Positions 1-10,164 of a stretch of DNA of 28,660 nucleotides are shown one piece after another. A program made the translations under genes and the position numbers. A model generated the notes under the pieces. That model was not told the origin of the DNA. It made no database searches and saw only the letters and a program-made list of their open reading frames with translations. The stretch lies in NCBI RefSeq assembly GCF_008831285.2, contig NW_022205205.1, positions 1 to 28,660 of the forward strand, read 5' to 3'. Numbering within the stretch: position 1 is the stretch's first letter; every line of letters starts with the position of its first letter. Origin of the DNA: Nymphaea colorata (lineage: Eukaryota > Streptophyta > Magnoliopsida > Nymphaeales > Nymphaeaceae).

Positions 1-62
1 CCAACCCCAACCCCAACCCCAACCCCAACCCCAACCCCAACCCCAACCCCAACCCCAACCCC
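1..62. repeat. left telomere, (CCCCAA)n
   Basis: Ten uninterrupted CCCCAA units run from the first base and stop abruptly at unique sequence. On the opposite strand this is TTGGGG, the repeat used by Tetrahymena-type ciliates. The first coding base (the syntaxin stop) lies only 92 bp away, so the subtelomere is very short, as on macronuclear chromosomes. Confidence 0.98.
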
Positions 63-153
63 TTAATGTTATATTCAAATATCGAATAAAGATAATATCA
101 TTCTTCCATCCTCGATCCAATCGATTTCAATGCAATATACCATATCAAAACAA

Positions 154-1105
154 TCATTTGGTTGCAACAACCGCAATCACGATGATGACCAGTATCACCA
201 GCGCGATGATGATGGCGATGCACATGCACTTCTTGCTGCACTCGTGATGCTCCTTCGCCTTCACCAGTTTCTTCTAAGCGCCCTATATGTAGTCCTTGCA
301 CTCTGCCACGTTGGCTTATATACTGTCGATTTTCTACCCCTGTGCGAAAACCAAGGCGGAAAGCTAGTTGAACAGTTGAACGCATTGGCTAACCGAGGCC
401 TATAGCTTTTGTATATCTCTGAATTTATCCTGAATGTCGCTGACTGTGTTTCTGAGGGTGATGCTGGCCTGACCGTAGATCTTCTTCTGCAGCATTTCTT
501 GAGCCAGTTGCGGGTTTTCGATATATTCTTGAAGTTGTTAATCATCGATATCCCTATCTATTAGCTTGACCTGTCTTGTCACTTTATCCTTGACTGTATT
601 TTTATACTCTTCTTCAAAGTTCTGTTGTTTTTGCAGCATTTCCTTGACTTCTTTATTCAAATTGAGATAGAAATTTTTCTTCATGCGGGTTTACGGTTCA
701 TTCTGAATATATTTTCAGAGTTACTGGATGCTCGGCCTATGCGTTTTTGACCTCTTCTGCGATTGCTTTCAATTTTTCGGTGATTCCGTTCTGGTAGCTG
801 GCGTTTTCTAGTAAAATTTAATTCATTTCGTCGCTGTTTTGCTTCTCCTGGGCGGACTTGATGGCCTTTGCGTAGCTGTTCTTGATGGTCTGGATCTTCT
901 TGTTATTGGAGTTCAGCCCGGCAATCATAATACGCACTGATTTTATCTCTTCGATAAATTTCTCATCGATTTGATTCTAGTTCTCCTCCTACTGGTAAGG
1001 ATCCTTGAAGTCCAGATCCTATTCTGAGGTGGAGCATCCCATCAGCGCTGCACTCTGTATCGAAAAGGCGGGTACTGATTTTAGTTCTTGGAGGCGATCG
1101 ATCAT
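154..1105 (-). CDS. Qa-SNARE (syntaxin), 309 aa
   Basis: Target-membrane SNARE for vesicle fusion. It reads MIDRLQELKSV..., then a three-helix Habc region (about residues 45-150), a linker with the typical ARxRKN-like motif (TRMKKN), a SNARE helix (about 205-265) containing the zero-layer glutamine in LVFAQGEKID, and a C-terminal membrane anchor rich in I/V/A ending at TGA. The invariant Glu of QGE is TAG (334-336) and that of IEANV is TAA (316-318), which fixes both codons as glutamate. One 22-nt intron at 703-724 joins AEHP to NEPETR. No frame gaps; the total is a clean multiple of three. The start is the first ATG in frame and gives a normal syntaxin N-terminus. It is divergent from the RBR gene, with about 100 bp between them as a shared promoter. 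Confidence 0.95.
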
Positions 1106-1206
1106 GGAATTTCTTGCGAGTATGAAATAATACCGATAATTTGATGCTATTCACATACTCTGATAATATGTTTTTTTAAATGCTGTAGGCCTGCGAATAA
1201 AAATAG

Positions 1207-2223
1207 ATGGCGAACGTTCTCTAGACCTGCGAGATCTGTTACTGCAATTACTAGCCTGGCGAACTCCACTCGCTTCGGCCCAGTGGCATATGCTACCCCT
1301 GCTGGCTCCAGCATATCAAGACCTTCATTTCTCAGATCTCCTATCGAGTGGGAAGCGAGGTGATTTCGCCCTTCTAGGGCAGGGATCCGATAGATATTTG
1401 CATAGCTTTGAAGAGCTTGAGGGTGGAGGACGAGATGGAGTTGTAGGAGTTTTTATTCAAAAAATACAGTTCTTTTACTGCGGACATCTAGAAATGTCCC
1501 TCTGAGAGCTGCGACTACGTCTTTACCATGGAGGTTTGCAAGTGGGGGAAAGTGGAGGACGAGAAATGCCCCAAATGCGACGCCATGCTCACCCATGCCG
1601 GTGGCTTCGACGTCAAATCCATCGTCGGGTTCGTCTATTTCCTCTTCCTCACTAACAAGTGTCCCAAGTGCGAAATCCCCATCGAAAAGACAACCGGATG
1701 CCCCCACATGTCGTGCCCCTGTGGGCATCAGTTCTGCTGGTACTGTCTGAAGGATTATTATCCATCGGTTAGGAACGTCTACACGGTGCACGAGCCTAAG
1801 GAGTGCGCGTCTATCTTCATCAGCAAGATAATCTTCTTCTGTATCTGCGTGTGCGGTATCTTCCTCACTTTGCTGGGCAACTAGATTTTCCAAAAATTTG
1901 TGGGATATTTTTTTGTAGGAATGGCATACATTTTCCACACTCTCGTCCTGGACATCATAATCGCGATCAATATCTTCATCATCAACAACATGCTGGTGCG
2001 GCATTACAACCGTTCCTTTGTCAACGTCCACAGGGACAATAAGCTGGCCATTGGCGGACTGGCCTTCTTCGATTTTTTGGCTGTCTTTTTGCTGTATTAC
2101 TTCGATTTGCTCATCTAGAGTGGATACATCATCATGGCGGAAGTTAGCATCGTTGGATTGATTGCTGCCATCGTGTGGTTTGTCATCATGAACGTGGAGA
2201 CTTGGTTCAAACATATCTGCTGA
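1207..2223 (+). CDS. RBR-type E3 ubiquitin ligase with C-terminal membrane segments
   Basis: RING-between-RING ligase, about 338 aa, single exon, ending at TGA. RING1 starts TCEICYCNY, followed by CYPCW. The IBR contains KCPSESCDYVF and KCPKCD. RING2 reads KCPKCEIPIEKTTGCPHMSC then CGHQFCWYC; the catalytic-type Cys is in GCPHMSC. Two or three hydrophobic stretches follow (about residues 200-330), as in RNF144/RNF19-like membrane RBR proteins, so an endomembrane location is likely. In-frame TAG/TAA read as Glu. Earlier in-frame ATGs at 1168 and 1180 are possible starts; 1207 is chosen because the RING begins a few residues later. RING1 lacks the usual Cys-Gly-His (it has SGI), see findings. 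No introns and no frame gaps. Confidence 0.88.
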
Positions 2224-2359
2224 TTTATACATCCCTCTCATTTTTGGCATTTATCATACCAAATATCAAAAAATTGATATGGAATTAGCGTTAAGATTGA
2301 TGGAATGGGGGATTGTATGGGGATTTAGGGATGATAATGATGTAAAAATGATGTGATTG

Positions 2360-3226
2360 TCACTCTCTGCGTTTGGGCGCCCTGACAAAAGGATTTTCTG
2401 TTGGCGTATTATTCACTTTTTCTCTTTTGACTCCAAGAGTATATCTCATGATATCATCCACATTGAGTTTGGTTTCTTTGGAGAAGGTTTTATCCTTGGG
2501 CGGTAGCATAGTTCCGCCCATCACTGTGGTCGGAAAGGCCACGCTCTATGAAAAGGCGTTGTATTTTGCGTTTTGAGCCATGGCGGTAAGGTTTCTGGAG
2601 TTTTAGGAGTATGAAAGATGGTGGTATTTTTGCTGGAGAACCTTGGAGTTGGCGAATTTATCAGTGAAATTTATGCTGTTTGCCACGAAGGGATTACTTA
2701 CTGGTGGCGGTTTTATTGATTTGCTCAAAGAGGAATGCAGTGATTGGACTGATCGAGAAGAGCCATTCTACTTCTGTGACCTTTCGATCACTTCTCCTTA
2801 CTTTAGGGGTTATAATTCGCCGATGTTTTATTGTATTTTTTATGCAGGGACGGCACTCCTTTATATAACACTATCGATTCCCTGTCTACTCGATTGTCTG
2901 GTGATATTCTTGGGAGCTTGCGAATAATTATTGGCAATTTTTCTCATATTATCGATATTTTCGTTGATGTATTCGTAAGTTCTAACTTATCTGGGGGTTA
3001 CTTTTTATCTGTGGCTTCGAACATGGTGGGAAACGACGCAACGATTTCTCCACTTTTGGCTGGGGATCTTCTTTGGTTGTGATTGGGTTGCAATTATTTG
3101 GGCATCTTATGGATCATACTATTTTTTGCGTAAGTCAATTGTCTATGTTATCGGTTCCATACTTTTCATCTTCCTTTTGCAAGATCTATAATGCATCTTT
3201 TTCTTTCTCGGTCCTGAGGAGCGCAT
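2360..3226 (-). CDS. basic, mostly disordered protein of unknown function, about 288 aa
   Basis: One open frame of 289 codons once TAR is read as Glu, ending at TGA. The composition is rich in S, K, R, N and P, with no predicted domain that I recognise. Motifs visible include KPPPVSNPFVANS, AFPTTVMGGTMLPP and a C-terminal NPFVRAPKRRE. NPF occurs twice, which could be an EH-domain ligand, but this is only a suggestion. The start is uncertain: the ATG at 3226 is the first in frame, but later ones (for example MEPITETIDL, about 25 residues on) are equally plausible because the first residues are very basic. It lies tail-to-tail with the RBR gene (136 bp apart) and downstream of another minus-strand gene (99 bp). 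Confidence 0.6.
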
Positions 3227-3325
3227 CGACGAAGTCGGTTAGTTCTTAACTATTTCCGAAGATCATAACTTAATAACTCAACTATTATAACCCAAACCGA
3301 TATAATAACCATCCTATTGATCATA

Positions 3326-3645
3326 TCATCCTCCATCGTAATGCCTCTCAACGACGAAGACCATTTTCGGTTCATTGGTTCCGATTAATTGTCTTAGAGG
3401 TTTGTCTATTTTTTGAATTGGAAGTTGTCGCAAGTGATATGCAATTTTTCCCAATCTCTCTGGTGCTTGTATTCCTATTCGTTCCAGTCGAAACCGTTTG
3501 ATCTTAGTTCTTGGATTATTTAGGGTAAGAGCTCCAGGAAGGATTTGGAACGGTCGATGACCTTGGTTATTTCCACCCTGCCACCGTTTATTACCTAGAA
3601 TTTAAGGATCAGCTGAAGGGCGTTGGGAAGTTGGACAATGTTCAT
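3326..3645 (-). CDS. small orphan protein, 99 aa
   Basis: Starts MNIVQLPNALQL and ends VVERHYDGG before TGA. A 20-nt intron at 3475-3494 (GT...TAG) is needed: the frame upstream of it (SFLELLPEIIQELRSNG) joins IQAPERLGKIAYHLRQL, and the remainder PLRQLIGTNEPKMVFVVER is well formed. After splicing the length is exactly 100 codons. Codons upstream of the intron prefer C or G in third position, unlike the alternative frame. I do not recognise the family; the mix of amphipathic helices and a strand-like end suggests a compact folded domain. The TGA lies about 100 bp before the next minus-strand gene. Confidence 0.7.
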
Positions 3646-3733
3646 TGGCTTTATCTATTGTGAAGGAACGATCAGTTCGGGGTTTTTTTGATTTTTCTTT
3701 TATTTTTATTCTATTATTTCGGCTAAGAGACGA

Positions 3734-4527
3734 TCAGGTTAGCTTGGTTGATTTATTATCTTATCTTAGGTTGGAGTTGCTTGATGGGTTGTTCGGCAAC
3801 CTATTATCTTTGATATTTTTTTATTGGCTTTGCTTTGGTTTGATTTCTTCTCTGATTTGATTCCTCTGAGGAGCTACTTATTTCTTGGGTTCTTCAACCT
3901 TTTTCGGTGGAGCTTCAACTTTATTATTTTCTTTCTTGACTGGGCTTCCCTATTTTCTATTATTTTTCTCTTCCTTTACTTCCTTATTGCCCTTGGCGGC
4001 TTCATTCGTATAGATGACAACTTCTATAATGCAGTTGATATTATTCTCCAGGTATTTCTTGAACGGTTGGCCTTTTTCCTTCGCGTAATCTATCTCCACA
4101 TTATTGATAGTGATTCTTTCGAGTTTTTATTGTGAGATTATGGACTCCACTTTCTTCACTTTGCTCAAGACATTGTCCAATTTATGATGCACCGTATAAT
4201 CATAGATGAAGAATTCCTCCTCACCTATTTGCATTAAATGATTGGACAATTCTCCTTGGGAAAAATGATTGCCAATTTTATATGATTTTTCCCGAGATCT
4301 GCCACCCTGAACGTGGAGACTAATTTCTTATTGGGTTTTTGTTGTTAATAGATGATGATTTGTTTGAAATCGGGTAGCTATTCTCCTTCCGGCAGTGCAT
4401 TCTCATCCTCCAGTGCGTCTTTGTACTTGCTATAGACTTCGCCAGCATTGAGCGTAGGATCGACTTAGAATTCTATTTCCTCATCTAGGTCTGAGTGGTT
4501 GATTGGTTATATGGTGACCCTTATCAT
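3734..4527 (-). CDS. orphan protein with beta-grasp-like N-terminus and basic tail, 256 aa
   Basis: Starts MIRVTIEPINHSDLDEEIEF. Residues 1-190 alternate strand-like segments (IIIYEQQ, KLVSTFRVADLG, IKLAIIFPKEN, EEFFIYDYTVHHKLD) that look like two small ubiquitin-like folds, although no family is recognised. From about residue 190 the chain is Lys/Glu/Pro-rich (VEAPPKKVEEPKKE) and then Asn/Ser-rich to TGA. A 23-nt intron at 4225-4247 (GTCC...TAG) reconciles two frames and gives exactly 257 codons; its 5' end is atypical, so the splice is inferred. Many Glu residues are TAA or TAG. A cytosolic adaptor role is possible but not supported directly. Confidence 0.7.
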
Positions 4528-4679
4528 CTACTTATTTCGGATTGATCAATGTGATTATAAGATAAGATTGGGTATATAATTGTTCAACTCGTGATGGATA
4601 ATGCTTGTGGATGTGACAGTATTTCATATTGATATCATTATCTTAGCTCTATTCTTCGGGTTATCCGGCAAGTGGCTAT

Positions 4680-5382
4680 TCATGGGTTGGTTATACTTAT
4701 ACTCTACTGAAGGTTATACTTATGCTTCATATTCTCTACATTTATACTTCTTCTTCGATTTACACCTAGCTGGTTATGGCTTGGCGGTGGTGAGGTTTGC
4801 GGTTCATGTTTTTTGGGGATTTGTTTTTCCTATTGGTGGAAGACGTTGGTTTGGAGTATCTTTTCGTATTCGTTGAAGATGTCCTATTTTTAGATGTTGG
4901 CATTGATCAGTTTCTCGGCAAGTTCCCTGATGAGGTCTTCTCGTTCCATGAGGCTCCTTTCGAGGTCTAGCAAATCTCCTTCCCGTTTCAGCAGTTTCTC
5001 CTGGAGGATATCGTTCAATAGCTACAATTTCATGTTCTGCTAGACTTATTTTTGGATTATTCCTGTTATTTCCATCTACTCACGCTCTCGGATGATGCTG
5101 GAGGGGAGGATGTCCTGCTTTTATTGCTTCAGGTTGCTTCTAGACGATCGGTTGGCGTATGCTGTACTGTATCTCAGGTCCTTCCGGACCTTGAGTTGCT
5201 ATCCAACTTCTTCTGCATCTAATTCACGTAATTTTCCAAACTACTAATCTTCTCATACATTTTCTCCTCAATCCCATTTGATTTTGCGCAACCTGTGTGC
5301 TACTCTTGTGCTGCATCTTCTCTTCATGTGCAAGCAGATGGCAAGAGACTGTTATCTCCAGTGCTTGATCAGCCTGGTTCAT
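4680..5382 (-). CDS. coiled-coil protein, 217 aa
   Basis: Starts MNQADQALEITVSC. Most of the protein is predicted heptad-rich coiled coil (EKMYEKISSLENYVNEMQ; EKLLKREGDLLDLERSLME; REDLIRELAEKLINANIE), with a short polar end (EPQTSPPPSHNQLG). Two introns are inferred: 26 nt at 5267-5292 and 23 nt at 5167-5189. With both removed the total is exactly 218 codons ending at TGA (4680-4682). The last about 20 residues are less certain, because another intron there could extend the C-terminus to a TGA near 4623. Long coiled coils like this in ciliates often belong to ciliary or cortical structures, but nothing in the sequence decides that. Confidence 0.72.
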
Positions 5383-5580
5383 TCGGGAGACGGTGAGTTG
5401 ATGGGTTCGAGTTTCACAAGTGGTGGCTCTGAGTTTTAGTTGTCCCTACTCCAGAGAGCAGGCCAGTTGGTACTTGCCGAGGGAGAAGGATAGGGAAAGG
5501 ACTGCTTCGCTGGGCATGCTTGGCTGGCGAGATAATAATTGATATGATGATATGGCATGGGTGTAGCTGGGATTATTCCA

Positions 5581-6430
5581 TCAGAGATCAACGGTCTGCA
5601 GGGGATACCCATCATAGAAGAACAAAGTCTCGCCTGCCTTCTCGAGGAACTTCTCCCACTCCGACCCAATGAAGCCGGGTAGCGACGAGTCCATCGTTTT
5701 CTAAAAGTAGATCTTCTTTTGGGAGGAGGCCAGTTGCGTCTTCGTGGGGAATTTGGGGCATTCCGCACTGTATCCCTCGTTTAGGGTGCCTGCTTGCGCG
5801 TTCCCGAAGATGCTGTCGTAGGTGGTGTACTTTCCGGCCTCCTCGCCGTAGAGCTCAACAATGAAGTTCTCTGCCGGCTGGTCCAGTATGTACTTCTTTC
5901 CTTCGACGTTGAGGCAGAAATAGCTGGCGGGCGCCTTCACGAACACCGTGAATCCCTTGTGCTCAATCCGGAAACCAGGCTCTCGAGGGTTTTCCTGGCC
6001 TCTTCTCTCTTATCGCTCTGGGGAAGGTAATCCCAATCGATGACCACTTTCCTGCTTCCGCTCCTCTGGACAGCCGCCGCGATGTTGTCCGCTTGGTTTC
6101 CGCTCCTGGTGAGCAGTTCATAGTCCTGCGCCTCTCCGAAAAGCTTAACGTAGGTGTCCTTTCTTTGGCAATTGGCATTGAAACCGTAGATGTGGGAATT
6201 GCTGAGGGCGAACAGGGCGTCGACGAGGCCGATGGGGTAGAGATAGGTCCCATAGACCACTGACTTACCGCATCCGAAGTAACTCTCAATAAGATCTCTC
6301 CTGTAGCTGCGAACGTAATGGATCGTGTATACCGGTTCTGCCAATCCCTCGCAGACCGTTACTCGGTCATCAATATGGCGATGGCCGTGATGATCCCTGT
6401 TTGATTTTGCGAGTTAAATGGTCGTGGCAT
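5581..6430 (-). CDS. unknown conserved-looking protein, about 276 aa
   Basis: A globular, evenly composed protein: DRVTVCEGLAEPVY, then SYRRDLIESYFGCGKSVVYG, GFNANCQRKDTYVKLFGEA, VVIDWDYLPQSDKRE, ENFIVELYGEEAGKY and a C-terminal FFYDGYPLQTVDL before TGA. One 20-nt intron lies at 5956-5975 (ESL joins GFTVFVKAP). One base appears to be missing near 6374: the frame from the ATG at 6430 (MPRPFNSQNQTGIITAIAI) must shift to reach DDRVTVCEG. With intron and gap the length is 277 codons. I do not recognise the family. Divergent from the FAIM1-like gene, with only 35 bp between the two ATGs. Confidence 0.65.
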
Positions 6431-6465
6431 GCGTATCGATAATTAAATAGATCGAATTAATTTAA

Positions 6466-8180
6466 ATGGAGCAGATTCAGGCACTTCGTTTCGACGTCTA
6501 GGAGGTGGGCAAGCACGTCAAGGGCAGCAAGAAGCGGTACAGTTGGGAGATCGCCCTCAGGGACAAGGCGCACTCCATCGTCCTTGATTTTTCGTTCATC
6601 TCCGGCAAGATCAAGATCACCGTCGATCGTAAAATCCTCCTTGAGAATGAGCTTCCCGCCGATGTCTCGTTCCAGTACCCTTTCAACCTCGACGGCTTCG
6701 CGCTAACATCATCCAGCAGGGCGAGACTTTCGAACTCAGGATCAACAATAAAGTCTTCTCCCACCTCTACACGCAGCAGAAGACCAATACCGAATTCAAG
6801 AAGTATGAAGATGAGGTCAAGGATATCAAGGTGGACATCCATCAACTCAATCCCCAGGGCAAGAAGATCTCCCTTAATATCGGAGCCTTTGGAAAGGAGG
6901 GAGGCATGAAGAAGAAAAAGGAAGTGAATGCCGACCAGACGGGATGGAATGCCTTTGCTGGTGGATCTTTTCCCAGTTATTTCGCGGACAGTGCGGAGCC
7001 AGTGAAGGTGGAGAGGGCGGGCGAGCCGGTGAAGAGAAACAGCCTGCTGGACGATGAGGAGGAGACTGCAGTTGCCAACCGGACCAACAACGAGTTTAAC
7101 CTCCTCCAGGGCGACAGAGCTGAGACCAAGCAGAGCAGCAACCTGTTCGACATCATCAACAACGACGCACCGACCCAGCAGGAGACAGTGGGTACCTCGC
7201 AGGAGTTCAGCAACATGCAGGAAATGTTCAATTCCCTATCCGTCTCCAACAATAACAACCCCAATAACAACGCCCCCAGCACTGAATTGATTTCTTTGCT
7301 GATGAGCCTAAGTCCACCATCGTCAGGGAAGAAACCAAGCCGACAGCTGCAAGGGAAACACTCCTGCTTTTGATTTCTCGCAACAGAATCCAGGGCTGGC
7401 TGGATTTGGGACAGGATTTGGACTGGAAGGGATGGGACAACTGAACCAGAGCACGAAGTCTTTCGCCACTATGAGCGGAGGAGCAGCCAACAAAGGATTC
7501 GACCTTGGATCTCTTGATTTCTCCATTCCCGCCAAGCAGGAACCAGTTAATGCCTTCTCCAAGAAGACAGTAGCCCAGTAGGGTGCTTACGGACCGATGG
7601 ACCAACTATTCGCAGCCCAATCCACCCCTCCTACCGTCCCTGCCACTGTTAGCCAAACTCCCAACATCAACGACTTCAATACCATGCAGCACCTCTTCCA
7701 GACCAACAGCTTCGGAAACCCCCAGGAATTCACTTTCACGCAGCCGACTCCTTCCGCCATCCAGCCGAAGCAGTCCAGTTTCGCCACTGGCCAGCTTCCT
7801 CCGCAGTTCCCTGCCCAGCTGGCCTCTACGCAGCAGTTCCAGGGCACTACTGACGATTTCTCCACCTCGATGATGCGGATGTTCCAATCCAGTTCCCCGC
7901 AGAACCCCCTCTTTCCCAAATGAGTCTCAACATTTCCCCGGTCGACCCGCTTCCCCAGAAGCAATCCGTGCAGCCATCCGCGCTGGACATGTTCGGCAGC
8001 AGCAAGCCGAGTTCGTTCGCCACGATGAGCGGGGGCAACTTCCAGGCCAGTTTCGACATGTCTTCTTTCGGGACCATGCAGCCGAACTCCAAGCAGAGCC
8101 TCGATATCAACTTCTTCGACGCCAAGCCTGCCCAGAAGTCGACCATCACCCTCCCAGCGGCGACCTTATTTGATCTGTGA
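6466..8180 (+). CDS. FAIM1-like N-terminal domain with long Q/N/F-rich tail, about 572 aa
   Basis: Residues 15-125 form a beta-rich domain: KRYSWEIALRDKAHSIVLDF, SGKIKITVDRKILLEN, FQYPFNLDGFALNIIQQGE and TFELRINNKVFSHLY. The pattern W-x-I-x-L-x-D-x-x-H-x-I with SGK-x-x-I-x-VD resembles the Fas apoptotic inhibitory molecule (FAIM1) beta-sandwich; the call is by pattern only. The rest is disordered, rich in Gln, Asn, Ser and Phe, with two FATMSGG repeats, NPL/NPQ motifs and a C-terminal LFDL that resembles a clathrin-box. This suggests an adaptor that binds coat proteins. Four single-base gaps (near 6705, 7289, 7357 and 7920) break the frame; restoring one base at each gives 573 codons ending at TGA. 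Confidence 0.7.
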
Positions 8181-8272
8181 TGATACCCTTTGGCATTTAC
8201 ATTTGTGCTATATCAGATAGATTCGTTATGGAAATTGGGAAAAATAAAATGAACACGAAAAATATTAAAAAA

Positions 8273-8635
8273 TCAGACATTGATAGTGATTCTGAGGCCA
8301 TTTTTGCGTCTGATTAGCTGTGCAAGGGATGAAACCCTGTTGCGTTCCTCTTTCCCTCTCACCTTATTCCTCTGCGTGCACGTGAACTCCTCCTAGAGGG
8401 TTTCAGGCTCGCCCCTGCTAATCTTGCGCTCCTAGAACCAGAGGGTGATCGATTCCTCGATGGCCTCCCAGTTCCTGTGCTGCGATTCGCGGGAGTTCTT
8501 TCTGGTGGGGGTAGGAAAGGCGAAGGGATTGGGGTGTTAATCGGAGCAGGAGGAGGGGGAGGAGAGGGGGATGCTTTCAAGGCTGGCTTCGAGGCTGGAG
8601 GATAGGTATTATTCATAGTTTGCTGTGAGAATCAT
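8273..8635 (-). CDS. small orphan protein, 120 aa
   Basis: A single open frame, MILTANYEEYLSSSLEAS..., without introns or gaps, ending at TGA. It has a Ser/Pro-rich first half (LSSPSSCSDEHPNPFAFP), then a charged helix-like segment (NWEAIEESITLWFEERKI) and a basic end (LAQLIRRKNGLRITINV). Codon third positions favour C in this frame, which distinguishes it from the proline-rich overlapping frame. A possible 26-nt intron near 8360 would give a different C-terminus. Family not recognised. Tail-to-tail with the FAIM1-like gene (92 bp). Confidence 0.55.
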
Positions 8636-8852
8636 CGATCAGTTAATGGTTGAGTATGATTACTATTATATTTTATCATTTTTCGCCGGAAATTTCAAGC
8701 CGGGCCTTATATCTTCAACCACTCACCCCCTTCCAAGAATATCATTCATTTTTGCACTCTTTTCCAGCGAGGTGGGCCTTTTCCCGCAAATGCTGCGCCC
8801 CTTATGAAAAAGGCATTATCGGTGTTTTCTTTTTGAATTGTCGATATGAATA

Positions 8853-10099
8853 TCAATGCATGGTGACGGTCCGCAGTGCCATCATTTGCTTGGTGATTTC
8901 CTGGGGCGGGATTCTCCTGGTGAGGGAGAGGGAGTTGATGAAGGCGATGAGGGTTTGGAGGTCGTGTCGGTTGTCGGTGAGTTCGGCTTACAGGTCCACT
9001 ATTTCTGCGAGGAGTTCGGAGTTGAGGTCAAGTTCTTTGTATTTCTTGCCGGAGGAGGGCAGGGCCTTCCGTTCTGCACGCCATTTCTAGCACCGCTACT
9101 TCAGGATTTGGTTCTCCTCCCGAAGAGATGCATTTTAGTTTTTTAGACCAGAATTCTAGGTTCGGAGTTATTCGTTCTCCGCTCTCGCCTTTGCATCGCC
9201 GCCTCGAGAGACCCCCCCTACGGCTACTATTCCTCCTATGCTATTTCTGGTTGGGGGTGGGTGGGGAGGGAGGGGGGCGATGGTTATTTTTTCCTGGTGG
9301 GGTGGGGCGGTTCGATGTGCTCGTAGCTTTAGATGATCCTGATGCTGAGGGGAGGCTGCTGATGTGGAACTGGCTGACCTCTCTGGTTTCATGGGAAGTT
9401 CACGCATACTGCCTGCCGATCGATCGTTGGTCTCCACTTCATTCTCACTCGTGCCCTTCTTCGATCCCTCGCCTCTAGGGGCATAGTCGTGCACCAGTTC
9501 TCCATATGTTTTGATGATTTCCTGCCTCTATTTTTAAATTTAAACCACCAACTCCTCCCTGAAGCCCACCTCACTCTTGCTCCCGTTCCTGTCCCGGTTG
9601 GTGTGGGCGGTCCTTTCTGCGATTTTGAGGAGGATGATCTGTGCGTTTTGCCTCCAGGGGAGGAGGATGAGGTTGTAGATGTCCTTGAGGAACATGGGGT
9701 GGTAGAGTTGGGGTGAGTCCGCGTTGGTAGATACGAAGGCGTTGTTGCTGGCCATCACTTCCCTGTGCTACTGCAGCACTTTCATTGCGATCGGCCTCAC
9801 CTCCTGCTCCCAGCCTGCCCTCCCCGATCCGCTCCCTCCTTTTGATCCGAGCTCGAAGACGGCCCCCGCGCCCCTCCTGCCCACCTCCTCCATCCACCGC
9901 ACCATCACCCGCTCGATGTGATGCGTGAAGTGCTGGAAATAGTCCAACGCCGGCTGGTTCAAACAGATGGCCAGGTGGTGGTGGGTTTGCTCGAAGTGTT
10001 CGGAGAGGCAGTGGTCGCAAAGAAGAGTGCTGCAGGCGTCGCTTCCGCAGATTTTGCCATGGGGTGATGGTGCGTCTGGCAGGTGAGAAAAAGGACCAT
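8853..10099 (-). CDS. B-box zinc finger and coiled-coil protein, about 415 aa
   Basis: The N-terminus carries a B-box-type zinc finger: MVLFLTCQTHHH, GKICGSDACSTLLCDHC, EHFEQTHHHLAIC. A helical region follows (NQPALDYFQHFTHHIERVM; DSPQLYHPMFLKDIYNLIL), a low-complexity Pro/Ser linker, then a strong coiled coil (RAENEELRTENSGLKNENAS, LREENQILKERCEKW) and a helical end before TGA. This resembles TRIM-like proteins without a RING. One base appears missing near 10057, between CQTHHHP and GKICG. An alternative start at 10145 with a 21-nt intron avoids the gap but gives a poorer zinc site. TAG/TAA occur at many coiled-coil Glu positions. Confidence 0.75.
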
Positions 10100-10164
10100 C
10101 CACAGATCCAGTAAGAAGATTATATGAGGTATACCATAACATCATTCACTCAGCATCCCAAGCT

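Noticed and set aside
1453-2250. A 265-aa minus-strand open frame opposite the RBR gene
   Set aside because: It is the antisense shadow of the plus-strand RBR coding sequence, whose zinc-ligand Cys motifs are unmistakable.
6338-6362. A 25-nt GT-AG intron near the start of the 276-aa orphan
   Set aside because: Removing it leaves the following reading frame wrong by one base. A single missing base near 6374 without this intron gives an exact codon count.
7246-7272. Internal CAACCCCAA, resembling a telomere repeat or telomerase RNA template
   Set aside because: It lies inside an Asn/Pro-rich coding stretch of the FAIM1-like gene (Asn-Asn-Pro-Asn-Asn) and is a single coincidental match.
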